A stretch of 51,996 nucleotides of DNA from Bacteroidaceae bacterium (GCA_017555875.1 JAFZFN010000011.1:1-51996); one strand, 5' to 3'; counted from the stretch's first letter, positions 23,699 to 32,661 are shown. Notes: a model not told the origin generated them from the sequence alone. Made by a program: numbers and translations.

Positions 23699-26173
23699 AT
23701 GGCATACTCTATTGACACGATAGCACAACTATTGCAAGCCGAGCGCATCGGGAACAGCGAGGGAACGATAAAATGGCTGCTCACCGATAGCCGTTCGCTC
23801 GGGTTCCCCGAAGAGACTCTCTTCTTTGCACTCGTGACAGGACGTGGTGACGGACACCGCTACATCGCTGACCTCTACAACCGAGGTGTACGACACTTTG
23901 TCGTTTCCAAACGCCTGAGCGCAGAGGAGTTGCAGTCCATGCCAGAGGCAAACTTCCTCCTTGTAGAAGACACCCTAAGCGCTCTGCAATTGCTGGCAGA
24001 GAAGCATCGCATACGACACGAAATCCCTGTAATAGGCATCACCGGAAGCAATGGTAAGACGGTGGTCAAGGAGTGGCTGAGCCAGCTGTTAGGCAGTGAC
24101 TTCCGCGTGGCACGGTCGCCCCGGAGCTACAATTCGCAGGTAGGCGTTCCGCTCTCCGTATGGCAGATGGACGAACACACCGACGTGGCACTCATCGAGG
24201 CTGGCATATCGCAACACCATGAGATGAGACGCCTGCACAACATCATACGCCCCACGATAGGAGTGTTTACCAATATCGGAGGTGCCCATCAAGAGAACTT
24301 CGCCTCGCTACAGGACAAGTGCAGAGAAAAGCTGGAGCTGTTCCGCGACTGCGACATCATCATCTACAATGGCGACAACGAAGAGGTGTGTGAGGGAGTA
24401 AACCACACCTTACAGACGAGCCGCGAGATAGCATGGTCGTGCCGCGATGCAGACAAGCCGCTATTCATCTCCTCCATAAACAAGACCGAGACGAGCACCA
24501 CCATCACTTATAATTATATAGGTATAAAGGGACAGTATACCATCCCCTTTACCGACGATGCCTCGGTGGAGAACTCCATCCACTGCCTCGCCGTGTGCCT
24601 CTACCTGATGCTCCCCTCCGAGAAGATTGCCGAGCGGATGGCACAGCTTGAGCCCGTGGCCATGCGCCTCGAGGTGAAGGAGGGAAAGAATGGGAGCACG
24701 CTCATCAACGACAGCTACAACTCTGACATCGCTTCGCTGGACATTGCGCTCGACTTCATGGCGCGACGGCCCGAACGTGAGGGACGCGAACGAGTGCTTA
24801 TCCTCTCAGACCTCCTGCAGACAGGCCAGCGCAGCCGCTCTCTCTACCGCAAGGTAGCGGCATTGGTCGAAGGCCGCGGCGTGGAGCGCATCATCGGCAT
24901 AGGTCCCGAGCTAACGGCATCGGCCGACCGCTTCGGCATCAAGAAGTCGTTCTACACCACTACAGAGGAGTTTCTGCAATCCGAAGAGCTGCACGCACTG
25001 CGCCGCTCGCTGGTGCTCATCAAGGGGTCGCGCAGCTTCGGCTTTGAGCGCATCACCGAACAATTAGCCTTGAAGGTACACGAGACCACACTGGAGATTG
25101 ACCTGGGAGCTATGGTCGACAACCTCAACCACTATCGCAGCATGTTGGCCCCCACGGTAAAGACCGTATGCATGGTCAAGGCCTTCGCCTATGGAGCCGG
25201 ATTCTACGAAATCGCCAAGACACTGCAGGACCACCGTGTCGACTACCTCGCGGTAGCCGTGGCCGACGAAGGCGAGCAACTGCGCAAAGCAGGCATCACG
25301 GCCAACATCCTCGTGATGAACCCCGAGATGTCGGCCTTCAAGACCATCTTCGACAACAACCTCGAGCCAGAGGTTTACAGCTTCGCCCTGCTCGATGCAA
25401 TGATCCACGCTTGCGAGCACGAAGGCTATATGCACTACCCTATCCACATCAAGATAGACACTGGCATGAGCCGCCTCGGCTTCAGCCCCGACGACATGCC
25501 ACGCCTCATCGAGCGTCTGCAGGGGCAGAATACCGTCATCCCCCGCTCCATATTCTCCCACTTCGCGGGAAGCGATGGCAGCGAGTTCGACACCTTCACC
25601 CACCTGCAAGCCACCCGCTTCGATGCAGCCGCTACGGCCCTGCAAGCTGCTTTCCCGCATAAGATACTGCGCCACATCTGCAACTCGGCAGGCATCGAGC
25701 GCTTCCCAGAGTACCATCACGACATGGTACGCCTAGGCTTGGGACTCTATGGCATCAGCCCTGTCGACAATCGCCTCATCCACCCCATCAGCACACTACG
25801 CAGCACCATCCTACAGATCCATGAGGTGCCCGAAACGGAGACGGTGGGCTATAGCCGCCGCGGACAGATCGTGCGTCCCTCACGCATTGCCTCCATCCCC
25901 ATAGGCTATGCCGACGGACTGAACCGCCGCTTGGGCAATGGGCTAGGACACTGCATTGTCAATGGCCATCGTGCACCCTATGTGGGAAATATCTGCATGG
26001 ACGTTTGCATGATCGACGTCACCGACATCCCCTGCCGTGAAGGCGACGCGGTAGAGATCTTCGGCCCCAACCTGCCCGTAACTCAGATAGCCGAGTGGCT
26101 AGGTACCATCCCCTATGAGGTGATGACGGGCATCTCGACCCGTGTGCGGAGGATATATATGGTAGAAAGCTAA
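23699..26173 (+). CDS. murF: Bifunctional MurF ligase / alanine racemase
   Basis: An 824-residue fusion typical of Bacteroidetes. Residues about 1-455 are UDP-MurNAc-tripeptide:D-Ala-D-Ala ligase: ATP-binding GSNGKT at 116-121, NSQVGVPLSVW, and the Mur ligase centre GVFTNIGGAHQENF. Residues about 460-824 are a PLP alanine racemase: Lys494 in MVKAFAYGAG binds PLP, and VGYSRRG should carry the opposite catalytic tyrosine; GYADGLNRRLGNG and NICMDVCMIDVT are racemase signatures. One chain therefore makes D-alanine and uses D-Ala-D-Ala in the last cytoplasmic peptidoglycan precursor step. It stands alone between its own promoter and terminator. Confidence 0.95.
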   Translation: MAYSIDTIAQLLQAERIGNSEGTIKWLLTDSRSLGFPEETLFFALVTGRGDGHRYIADLYNRGVRHFVVSKRLSAEELQSMPEANFLLVEDTLSALQLLAEKHRIRHEIPVIGITGSNGKTVVKEWLSQLLGSDFRVARSPRSYNSQVGVPLSVWQMDEHTDVALIEAGISQHHEMRRLHNIIRPTIGVFTNIGGAHQENFASLQDKCREKLELFRDCDIIIYNGDNEEVCEGVNHTLQTSREIAWSCRDADKPLFISSINKTETSTTITYNYIGIKGQYTIPFTDDASVENSIHCLAVCLYLMLPSEKIAERMAQLEPVAMRLEVKEGKNGSTLINDSYNSDIASLDIALDFMARRPEREGRERVLILSDLLQTGQRSRSLYRKVAALVEGRGVERIIGIGPELTASADRFGIKKSFYTTTEEFLQSEELHALRRSLVLIKGSRSFGFERITEQLALKVHETTLEIDLGAMVDNLNHYRSMLAPTVKTVCMVKAFAYGAGFYEIAKTLQDHRVDYLAVAVADEGEQLRKAGITANILVMNPEMSAFKTIFDNNLEPEVYSFALLDAMIHACEHEGYMHYPIHIKIDTGMSRLGFSPDDMPRLIERLQGQNTVIPRSIFSHFAGSDGSEFDTFTHLQATRFDAAATALQAAFPHKILRHICNSAGIERFPEYHHDMVRLGLGLYGISPVDNRLIHPISTLRSTILQIHEVPETETVGYSRRGQIVRPSRIASIPIGYADGLNRRLGNGLGHCIVNGHRAPYVGNICMDVCMIDVTDIPCREGDAVEIFGPNLPVTQIAEWLGTIPYEVMTGISTRVRRIYMVES

Positions 26174-26184
26174 TAATACAGAAA

Positions 26185-26214
26185 AAAGGAGAGATGCTCG
26201 TGCTTCTCTCCTTT
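26185..26214. terminator. Bidirectional terminator between murF-alr and aroC
   Basis: AAAGGAGAGA pairs with TCTCTCCTTT around TGCTCGTGCT. T-rich sequence follows on the plus strand (CTATTTTG) and TTTTTTC on the minus strand. It separates two convergent genes only 51 bases apart. Confidence 0.85.
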
Positions 26215-26224
26215 CTATTTTGCC

Positions 26225-27301
26225 TTAATATCCCTTACGGGCTTGTGCTTGCAAGTAATGGTCCAGTATGGTGATGGCCGCCATGGCCTCCACGATAGGT
26301 ACAGCTCGAGGCACCACACAGGGGTCGTGTCGCCCTTTGGCTTGCAGAGTCTGCGTGTTGCCGTGTATGTCGATTGTTGTCAGCTCGCCCAACTGTGTAG
26401 CTACGGGCTTAAAGGCCACACGGAAGTATATAGGCTGTCCGTTGCTGATACCGCCCTGTATGCCTCCCGAGTGATTGGTGGCAGTAGTGATGCCCTCATC
26501 GGTGCATATGAACGGATCGTTCTGCGCTGAGCCACGCTCGCAGATGCCCTCGAAGCCACGACCATAGTCGAAGCCTTTGCAGGCATTGATGCTCAGCATG
26601 GCACAACCCAGTGCCGCGTGCAGCTTACCGAAGACAGGCTCGCCTAGCCCCACGGGACATCCCGTGATGACGCAGGTCACGACGCCTCCGATGGTGTCGC
26701 CCTCGCTCTTCACTTGCAGGATAAGCTCTTCCATCGCTCGTGCCTTCTCGGGGTCGGGGCAGCGCACGATGTTGCTCTCTGTGAGCGAGAGATCATATTT
26801 CGTATAGTCATTCTCCAAAGCAATGGGTCCTACTTGTGAGGTGTAGGCCTGGATGGTGATGCCCAGTTCGCGCAGAGCGAGCTTGGCGAACGCTCCGGCG
26901 ACACAGCGCACAGCAGTCTCGCGGGCCGACGAGCGGCCTCCGCCACGATGGTCGCGCACACCATACTTTTGCCAGTAGGTGTAGTCGGCATGCGAGGGGC
27001 GCAACACCTCGCGCAAGTTGTCATAGTCGCCCGAGTGTTGATCAGTGTTGCGTATGATGAAACCGATGGGAGCACCCGTAGTCTTTCCCTCGAAGATGCC
27101 CGAGAGTAACTCCACCTCGTCAGCTTCCTTGCGCCCCGTGGTGACAGCACTCTGCCCTGGACGACGACGCTGCATCTCACGGCGCACAAAGTCCATATCT
27201 ACGGCGATGCCAGCAGGCATCCCGTCGACCACACCTCCAATAGCCGCGCCATGTGACTCGCCAAATGAGGTCAGGGTGAAAAGGGTTCCGAAGGAGTTCA
27301 T
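26225..27301 (-). CDS. aroC: Chorismate synthase
   Basis: A 358-residue FMN enzyme that converts EPSP to chorismate, the last shared step of aromatic amino-acid synthesis. The three signatures are present: [15 protein letters not shown] at the N-terminus, [17 protein letters not shown] in the middle, and [21 protein letters not shown] in the C-terminal half. Length is standard. It is downstream of the SlyD-like gene with a heptamer repeat between them. Confidence 0.96.
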   Translation of the reverse strand: MNSFGTLFTLTSFGESHGAAIGGVVDGMPAGIAVDMDFVRREMQRRRPGQSAVTTGRKEADEVELLSGIFEGKTTGAPIGFIIRNTDQHSGDYDNLREVLRPSHADYTYWQKYGVRDHRGGGRSSARETAVRCVAGAFAKLALRELGITIQAYTSQVGPIALENDYTKYDLSLTESNIVRCPDPEKARAMEELILQVKSEGDTIGGVVTCVITGCPVGLGEPVFGKLHAALGCAMLSINACKGFDYGRGFEGICERGSAQNDPFICTDEGITTATNHSGGIQGGISNGQPIYFRVAFKPVATQLGELTTIDIHGNTQTLQAKGRHDPCVVPRAVPIVEAMAAITILDHYLQAQARKGY

Positions 27302-27304
27302 GAA

Positions 27305-27398
27305 GGAAGAGTTAAGAGTTAAGAGGGAAGAGTTAAGAGGGAAGGGTTAGAGGCTACCCGGAGGCAACTCTTCATTCTTAACTCTTCCCTCTTCACTA
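27305..27398. repeat. Heptamer repeat with inverted copy (slyD-aroC gap)
   Basis: About six tandem 7-base units of GTTAAGA/GGGAAGA run from 27305 to about 27350. A complementary stretch of CTTAACTCTTCCCTCTTC (about 27378-27395) lies just beyond. Together they can fold into a long hairpin of about 18 pairs, possibly acting as terminator or mRNA end for the SlyD-like gene. Confidence 0.75.
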
Positions 27399-27400
27399 AA

Positions 27401-27991
27401 TTAATGACATCCGCAGTCGCAGCCACCCTCATGGTCGCCACAGCCGTCGCAACCGCCACCGCAGCTGTCGCAGCCACATCCGCAACCGCCCTGACCAGTG
27501 ATGATGTTGATGAGTGCCTGGATCTCCTCCTTGGTGGCATCGTGCATAGAGAGCACCTTACCTTCGAAGGCGAGGCCCATGCCTGCGTAAGGGTGGTTGA
27601 GGTCGATGGTCACAGCCTCGTCCTTCACCTCTACTACGAGGCCATTCATGCGCTGGCCATCGGCATTCATGAGGGGGATGACGTTGCCGGGGTAGATCTG
27701 CTTGTCGTCAAACTTGCCGTTCACGCAGAAGATCTGCTTGTCTACGTCGAACACGAGGTCCTCGCGGCGGTCGCCGTTGGTCTCCTCCTTGGTGAGGGTA
27801 AAGTTGAAGGTGTCGCCCTCCTTCAAGTCCTTGAACTTCTCCTCGAAAGCCTCGAAGGTGAAGCCCAAACCTGTGGTAAACTGGAAGGGCTGCTCGGCGG
27901 TAGCCTGCTCTACGAGCTCGCGCTCGCCTTCAAACTCGGTATACATGTCGTATGATACGACAATCGTCTTGCTGGGATTGATTTCTGCCAT
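27401..27991 (-). CDS. SlyD-like FKBP-type peptidyl-prolyl isomerase
   Basis: A 196-residue cytoplasmic chaperone-isomerase with the SlyD layout: a split FKBP domain (VVSYDMYTEFEGE near the start; AVTIDLNHPYAGMGLAFEGKVL in the second half) with an inserted chaperone flap, then a metal-binding tail. The tail (about 165-196) is rich in Cys, His and Gly (GCGCGCDSCGGGCDGCGDH), unlike the His-dominated tail of E. coli SlyD. In E. coli SlyD delivers nickel to hydrogenase; here metal choice is unknown. A TATATTTG box at 28028-28021 (minus) probably drives it. Confidence 0.88.
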   Translation of the reverse strand: MAEINPSKTIVVSYDMYTEFEGERELVEQATAEQPFQFTTGLGFTFEAFEEKFKDLKEGDTFNFTLTKEETNGDRREDLVFDVDKQIFCVNGKFDDKQIYPGNVIPLMNADGQRMNGLVVEVKDEAVTIDLNHPYAGMGLAFEGKVLSMHDATKEEIQALINIITGQGGCGCGCDSCGGGCDGCGDHEGGCDCGCH

Positions 27992-28020
27992 ATTGTATGT
28001 TTTAAGTTATAATTCTTGTG

Positions 28021-28028
28021 CAAATATA
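28021..28028 (-). promoter_or_regulatory. -7 promoter element of slyD-like gene
   Basis: Minus strand TATATTTG fits TAnnTTTG. A TTTTG 22 bases upstream (28054-28051) could be the -33 box. The leader would be about 25 bases. Confidence 0.55.
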
Positions 28029-28221
28029 CGATTTTATTTCCTATGGGGAGCAAAAACTCTTATTTTTCATCTTCCATCCCCTATAAATCGAGAGCAAATG
28101 GCCTATCTTCGGAATCATTTAAACTTCACGATTCACTAAAATCAGACGGTAACATTCGGCATAATGGAACACTCTGAGACTTATTTTCGCCCTGTTAACG
28201 CTTTTTAACTATAAAAATTAG

Positions 28222-28250
28222 TTTGCGAACGAATCTTTTTAGTTCCTTTG
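28222..28250 (+). promoter_or_regulatory. Probable promoter of the BlaI-M56 pair
   Basis: TTTG at 28222-28225, 17 bases, then TTCCTTTG at 28243-28250, an imperfect -7 element (TTnnTTTG). It ends exactly where the palindrome at 28251 begins, so a repressor bound there would cover the transcription start. Confidence 0.5.
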
Positions 28251-28273
28251 CATAACTAATTTGAATAGTTATG
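28251..28273. promoter_or_regulatory. Palindromic operator overlapping the blaI-like start codon
   Basis: CATAACTA and TAGTTATG are perfect eight-base inverted repeats separated by seven bases (ATTTGAA). The right arm ends in the ATG of the BlaI-like gene. BlaI/MecI repressors bind dyads at their own promoters, so autoregulation is the likely role. The sequence differs from the classic TACA-TGTA core. Confidence 0.65.
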
Positions 28274-28636
28274 AAAAAACTAGCACGCAGAGAAGAGGAA
28301 ATCATGGAATTCCTTTGGGAGAATGGCCCAATGTTTGTAAAGGAAATAGTGGCTTTGTACGACGAGCCGCGTCCACATTTTAATACCATGTCTACCGTGG
28401 TGCGCAACCTGGAGACATTGGGTTATGTGGGGCACAACGCCTATGGCAGCACCTATCAGTACTATGCGGCCGTGTCGCGCGACGAGTACCGCAAGATGAC
28501 ACTGCAGGGAGTGGTGAGTAAGTATTTCGACAACTCATACATGCGTGTAGTTTCATCCCTGGTGAAGGAAGAGCAGATTTCGCTGGACGAGTTGAAAGAG
28601 CTCATCCGCATGGTCGAAGAGGGCAATAATATCTAA
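28271..28636 (+). CDS. BlaI/MecI-family transcriptional repressor
   Basis: A 121-residue winged-helix repressor. The N-terminal half shows the family pattern (LARREEEIMEFLWENGPMFVKEI, then YDEPRPHFNTMSTVVRNLETLGYVGHNAYG), and the C-terminal half is a dimerisation helix pair. In beta-lactam and related stress systems such repressors are inactivated by a BlaR1/M56 membrane protease, and that partner follows ten bases downstream. A dyad operator covers its own start codon. No beta-lactamase gene is next to it, so the regulon probably lies elsewhere. Confidence 0.93.
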   Translation: MKKLARREEEIMEFLWENGPMFVKEIVALYDEPRPHFNTMSTVVRNLETLGYVGHNAYGSTYQYYAAVSRDEYRKMTLQGVVSKYFDNSYMRVVSSLVKEEQISLDELKELIRMVEEGNNI

Positions 28637-28646
28637 CGACGACGTT

Positions 28647-30305
28647 ATGGGAGTGTTTTTAGTTTACATACTGAAGTCTGCATTTTGCCTCGCGCTGCTC
28701 TACTCGTTCTATCGGCTACTGATGAGCGAGGAGACCTTTCATCGGTTCAACCGCGTGGCACTGCTCGCCTTGTTGGTGATATCATTCGTATTGCCACTGA
28801 TGACATTCGGTGAGAGTCCGTTGATAGAGGTCGGGACGATGGCGATGAACGCAGAGAGTGCCGTGGCAATCGATGCCGCGGATGCGAACATGGTCAGCAA
28901 GCCACTCCTCGACTTCGGTTGGGGGCACGCATTGCTACTCCTTTATATAATGGGCTTCTTGGCTTGCGTCTGCTATCATGCAGTTTCGTACATCCGTTTG
29001 GGAATGTTGTTCCGCAAGACTTATCAAGAGCCATTGTCAGACTATACGGCAGAGCTGCACAAGGCGGGCATCAAACTCTATGTACATGAAGAGGAGCTCT
29101 CGCCCTTCAGTTGGCTCAACTGTATCGTTGTATCGCGCCGAAGCCTCGAGGAGAACGCCCGTGAGGTGCTACGCCACGAGTTGGCACACATCCAGCACCG
29201 CCATTCATGGGACCTCCTGTTGGTGGATGCGTGCACCCTGCTGCAATGGTTCAACCCTGCGGTGTGGCTCCTGAAGCGTGAACTGCGTACACTCCACGAG
29301 TACGAGGCCGACGAGGCGGTCATCAAAGGTGGAGCAGACACGAAGGAATATCAGCGGTTATTAATAAAAGAGGCTGTTGGCACAAGGCTCTACTCTATGG
29401 CCAACAACCTCAACCATAGTTCACTTAAAAAACGTATCACTATGATGCTAAAAAGAAAATCAAATCCGTGGGCACGGTTGAAGTACCTCTATGTACTCCC
29501 GTTGGCGGCAGCATCCGTGGCTGTCTTTGCCCGTCCCGAAGTCTCAAACACATTGGATGAGATTTCAAGTGCCAAAGTTAGTGAATTAACTTCGATTGCG
29601 AAAGCAGAAGAGGTTAAAAGTGTTGAATCGCCCTCTCGGAATAGGGTAAAAGTCTCGGGAAAGGTCGTTGGCGCAAAGAGTGGCAAGGGGCTTGCTGGCG
29701 TAAACATCTTTGCGAAGAACCCCAATGATGGGCGTATCGCTTCGGCGGCCCTGTCACAAAAGGGCGGCAAGTTTGAGTTTGAGACCTACGAGGGGCTTGC
29801 GTTGCAGTTCTCGTTCGTAGGCATGCAAGAACAGTATGTCATCGTGCCTCAAGGCGGAGCTAAGTCGTTGACCGTACAGATGGCCGAGGCTGTACAGGGC
29901 TTGCCCGATATGGTCGTTACGGGTTATGCGCCAGAGACGGTCGAAAATCTTCCTACCAATCTCCTAATCTCCGAAACAAAGAGCTTTAATGGCACCTTTG
30001 TGATCGTGGAAAGCCAACCCGAATTCCCCGGTGGCATGGGCGAATTGATGAGATTCCTACAAAAGAATCTCCGCTATCCCGCAGCTACACAGCAAGCCAG
30101 AGTGCAGGGCAAGGTTATCGTAGAGTTTCTTGTTGGTACCGATGGTAGCATCTCCGACATCAAGGTGAAGCGTAGCGTTAATCCCGAGCTGGATGCAGAA
30201 GCCGTGCGCGTCATCGGCCTGATGCCGAAGTGGAGACCGGGCGAACAGCGCGGGAAAGCCGTATCTGTACGATACGAGATGCCCATCGAGTTTCGTCTGA
30301 AGTAA
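28647..30305 (+). CDS. M56 (BlaR1-like) metalloprotease with carboxypeptidase-regulatory and TonB C-terminal domains
   Basis: A 552-residue membrane sensor-protease. Residues 1-290 hold four predicted membrane helices and the gluzincin core: HELAH (His177, Glu178, His181), with a downstream glutamate in HEYEADEAV. After the last helix (about 282-296) a periplasmic part follows: a carboxypeptidase-like regulatory beta domain (about 335-415: SGKVVGAKSGKGLAGVNI) and a TonB C-terminal domain (about 455-552: YPAATQQARVQGKVIVEFLV, ending YEMPIEFRL). In place of the penicillin-binding sensor of BlaR1 it carries these two modules, so the signal is unlikely to be a beta-lactam. It probably cleaves the adjacent BlaI-like repressor. 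Confidence 0.88.
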   Translation: MGVFLVYILKSAFCLALLYSFYRLLMSEETFHRFNRVALLALLVISFVLPLMTFGESPLIEVGTMAMNAESAVAIDAADANMVSKPLLDFGWGHALLLLYIMGFLACVCYHAVSYIRLGMLFRKTYQEPLSDYTAELHKAGIKLYVHEEELSPFSWLNCIVVSRRSLEENAREVLRHELAHIQHRHSWDLLLVDACTLLQWFNPAVWLLKRELRTLHEYEADEAVIKGGADTKEYQRLLIKEAVGTRLYSMANNLNHSSLKKRITMMLKRKSNPWARLKYLYVLPLAAASVAVFARPEVSNTLDEISSAKVSELTSIAKAEEVKSVESPSRNRVKVSGKVVGAKSGKGLAGVNIFAKNPNDGRIASAALSQKGGKFEFETYEGLALQFSFVGMQEQYVIVPQGGAKSLTVQMAEAVQGLPDMVVTGYAPETVENLPTNLLISETKSFNGTFVIVESQPEFPGGMGELMRFLQKNLRYPAATQQARVQGKVIVEFLVGTDGSISDIKVKRSVNPELDAEAVRVIGLMPKWRPGEQRGKAVSVRYEMPIEFRLK

Positions 30306-30374
30306 TGTTCATCTTCCTTGATATGGTTTATAGGAAGTAGAGACTATACAATACCAATCAACACACACGCACAC

Positions 30375-30400
30375 AAAGGGCAGCTTCAGGGCTGCCCTTT
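30375..30400 (+). terminator. Terminator of the BlaI-M56 operon
   Basis: AAAGGGCAGC and GCTGCCCTTT form a perfect ten-base stem with loop TTCAGG, followed by TACTTTCT. It lies 69 bases past the M56 stop. Confidence 0.8.
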
Positions 30401-30520
30401 TACTTTCTACCCTTTTGCAATAATATGAGTAAGGAGTTGTTTTGTCTCAAATGATAAATCTCGATGAATGCGGACTTATTTGTCGCTGCTTTTGCAAAAC
30501 TTTTTAAGGGCTTGCAAATT

Positions 30521-30608
30521 TTTTTTCACAATAGCGAAAAATTATTTTCAACAAAGCGAAAAAAATTTTTCAACGAAGTGAAAATGTTTTTTCAATGCAG
30601 TGTAAAAT
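30521..30608. repeat. 22-bp tandem palindromic repeat, four units
   Basis: Units start at 30521, 30543, 30565 and 30587, an exact 22-base period. Each has the form TTTTTCA, six variable bases, then GnGAAAAA, making each unit a small hairpin. Sequence is unrelated to the other two 22-bp arrays. The middle bases vary while the arms are kept. Confidence 0.85.
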
Positions 30609-30728
30609 GTCATCTCTGCCAATGCCAAACGAAGTTCGCTGGCCGAAGGCAACCCATTTACGAACTTTTATAACCTGAATTTGGGTATAAATGGGCGAAA
30701 GATGCAGTTTTATTTCATCTTTTTACGA

Positions 30729-31403
30729 TTACCCCTCACCCACGAGCAATGCCCTTGCCACGACGAGGTCGAAGGGTGTGGTGAGCTTGATGTTCTCGCG
30801 GTTGCCCTCGACGAGATGTACGGCATGGCCGAGCGCCTCGACCACAGAGGCATCGTCGGTGAAGGCTTCGCAGAAAGGCTGCTCATAGGCACGGCGGAGG
30901 AGCGAGGCACTGAAGGTCTGGGGAGTCTGCACGAGGCGATAGGCATCGCGACTGACCGTCTCGCTACCCTCGGGGAGGAGATGACGGATGGTCTCTACCA
31001 CAGGGATGACGGGCACCACGGCTCCGTGGGAGGCAGCCTCCTGATAGCAGCGACGGATGACCTCGTGCGACACGAAGGGGCGCACACCATCGTGCACAGC
31101 CACTAGGGCATCGGCCTCATCGACCAAGGCCAAGCCATTCTGCACGGAGTGAAAGCGAGTGGCACCACCATCGGCTATGCGGTGAGGCACACGGAAGTCA
31201 TACTCCCGGCACAACTCCTGCCAATAGGGCTGATGGTCGCGGGGAAGCACGAGAACAATCTGTATGGAATGATCACACGCGTGGAAGGTGTCGAGCGTGT
31301 GCATCAACACAGGACGCCCTCCCACTGGGATAAACTGCTTGGGCAACTCACCGCCCATGCGGAGGCCCTTGCCTCCAGCGACGATAATGGCGTACTTTTT
31401 CAT
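30729..31403 (-). CDS. ispD: 2-C-methyl-D-erythritol 4-phosphate cytidylyltransferase
   Basis: A 224-residue cytoplasmic enzyme of the MEP isoprenoid pathway that makes CDP-methylerythritol from MEP and CTP. The CTP-binding loop [21 protein letters not shown] at the N-terminus, VLPRDH, and [11 protein letters not shown] in the middle are the family signatures. Length is standard. It starts directly after the DJ-1 stop codon, so the two are co-translated. No other MEP-pathway gene is next to it. Confidence 0.95.
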   Translation of the reverse strand: MKKYAIIVAGGKGLRMGGELPKQFIPVGGRPVLMHTLDTFHACDHSIQIVLVLPRDHQPYWQELCREYDFRVPHRIADGGATRFHSVQNGLALVDEADALVAVHDGVRPFVSHEVIRRCYQEAASHGAVVPVIPVVETIRHLLPEGSETVSRDAYRLVQTPQTFSASLLRRAYEQPFCEAFTDDASVVEALGHAVHLVEGNRENIKLTTPFDLVVARALLVGEG

Positions 31404-31952
31404 TTAAAACTGCATTCCTTTTCTTAATTCATTGGCCTTGGCCTCACCACAGAAGTGGGCCACAAAGGTGAAGCCGAGCTCCCATGCTGCTGCAGGGCCA
31501 CAAGCAGTGAAGACATTGCCATCGACGGTCACCTGAGCCGCGGTGTAAGTTGCGCCCTTCATGGTGTCTTCGAATCCCGGATAGCATGTAGCCTGCTTAC
31601 CCTCAAGCAAGCCCAAGCCGCCGAGCACGAGCGGAGCGGCACAGATGGCAGAGATGATCACATCATCCTGCGCAGCCTTCGCCACCAGCAATTGACCTAG
31701 GCCCTCGTGCTTCTCAAGGTTGGTGGCACCGGGGAGTCCACCTGGCAGGAAGAGGAGGGCTGCATCGGCAAAGTCGAGCGCAGCAAATGTGGCATCGGCC
31801 ACTACGGGTATACCGTGAGCGCCATGCACCACCAGTTCATCGGACACCGACACCATCGTCACGGCCAAGCCGGCACGACGCATCACATCTATAGGAGCCA
31901 AGGCCTCGATCTCCTCGAAACCTTCGGCAAGGAACACATACATTGTCTTCAT
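31404..31952 (-). CDS. DJ-1/PfpI family protein (YajL-like)
   Basis: A 182-residue class I glutamine amidotransferase-like protein of the DJ-1/YajL group. The nucleophile-elbow cysteine is Cys104 in SAICAAPLVLGG, supported by the glutamate in GFEEIEA near residues 13-16. Relatives act as glyoxalase III, deglycase or redox chaperone; which applies here is not settled by sequence. It is immediately upstream of ispD, an arrangement I have seen in other Bacteroidales. Confidence 0.9.
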   Translation of the reverse strand: MKTMYVFLAEGFEEIEALAPIDVMRRAGLAVTMVSVSDELVVHGAHGIPVVADATFAALDFADAALLFLPGGLPGATNLEKHEGLGQLLVAKAAQDDVIISAICAAPLVLGGLGLLEGKQATCYPGFEDTMKGATYTAAQVTVDGNVFTACGPAAAWELGFTFVAHFCGEAKANELRKGMQF

Positions 31953-31988
31953 AGATATTCTATTCGTTAAAGAATACTAACATTGTTG

Positions 31989-31996
31989 CAAAGATA
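31989..31996 (-). promoter_or_regulatory. -7 promoter element of the DJ-1-ispD operon
   Basis: Minus strand TATCTTTG matches the consensus exactly. The -33 box is weak. It lies 37 bases before the ATG at 31952. Confidence 0.55.
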
Positions 31997-32079
31997 ATAC
32001 TTATCTGCAATATGTTGCTATTTACAGCCCAAAAAGTAGGTTTCTTGCAGATTCTTGTCGTTCTCTCACCGAAAAAGTG

Positions 32080-32087
32080 TAATTTTG
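32080..32087 (+). promoter_or_regulatory. -7 promoter element of the DUF5063 gene
   Basis: TAATTTTG matches TAnnTTTG; a TTG at 32055-32057 is a possible -33 box with 22-base spacing. It drives the DUF5063 gene and exonuclease. Confidence 0.55.
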
Positions 32088-32109
32088 TACTCAAATAGAA
32101 CAACGACCT

Positions 32110-32661
32110 ATGAAACAACAATCACAAGTCATATTCGAGCGCAACACCGTAGAGTTTGTCACCGTTGCCGCCGAGTATTGCGCCTTCATTGAGCGTAGCG
32201 AGGGACAGCAACGAACCGAGTTTGTCGACACCCTGCTCAAGATCCTACCTTTATTATATATCAAGGCTGCGATGCTGCCCGAATGTGAGATGATGGGCGA
32301 CGAGGGGCTCGAGACATTTGTCACCGAGGACGACTACGAGGTGATACGCATCAACCTGCAGGAGCTATTGGCCGACCGCGATGACTACCTCGACGTATTC
32401 GTAGAGGAGATGAAGTATAGCGACACCCCCATCCGAAAAAGTATCGCCGAAGACCTGTCAGACATCTATCAGGTGGTGAAGGATTTCGTGTGCCAATTCC
32501 GCAGCGGCCTCAACGAGACCATGCACGATGCATTGGCACAGTGCCGCGAGCTCTTCATGGAATACTGGGGACAGACACTCGTCAACACGATGCGTGCGCT
32601 GCATGAAGTGAGATACAGCAAGAGCGACGATGACACTGATGAGGAGCAATACGATGATTGA
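32110..32661 (+). CDS. DUF5063 family protein
   Basis: A 183-residue soluble, acidic and mostly helical protein. The pattern FVTVAAEYCAFIE, LPLLYIKAAMLPE and the C-terminal HDALAQCRELFMEYWGQTLVNTMRALHE is that of DUF5063, a Bacteroidetes family of unknown function. It ends in an acidic tail (SDDDTDEEQYDD). The downstream exonuclease starts eight bases before its stop, so the two are translationally coupled; in my experience this pairing is common, suggesting a nucleic-acid-related role, which is inference. Confidence 0.8.
   Translation: MKQQSQVIFERNTVEFVTVAAEYCAFIERSEGQQRTEFVDTLLKILPLLYIKAAMLPECEMMGDEGLETFVTEDDYEVIRINLQELLADRDDYLDVFVEEMKYSDTPIRKSIAEDLSDIYQVVKDFVCQFRSGLNETMHDALAQCRELFMEYWGQTLVNTMRALHEVRYSKSDDDTDEEQYDD

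Larger units (their letters stand above)
30306..30728. other. 423-bp non-coding stretch: terminator and 22-bp repeat array
   Basis: No gene can be supported here. It holds the terminator of the M56 gene at 30375-30400 and a four-unit 22-bp AT-rich array at 30521-30608. A 69-codon frame at 30464-30673 simply reads through the array and I do not call it. Confidence 0.6.

Noticed and set aside
25064-25720. 218-codon minus-strand frame opposite murF-alr
   Set aside because: Shadow of the racemase domain, which has clear catalytic motifs on the plus strand.
30464-30673. A 69-codon open frame with FF..EKLF-like repeats
   Set aside because: It only reads through the 22-bp AT-rich array, whose period is not a multiple of three, and it has no recognisable family or promoter.
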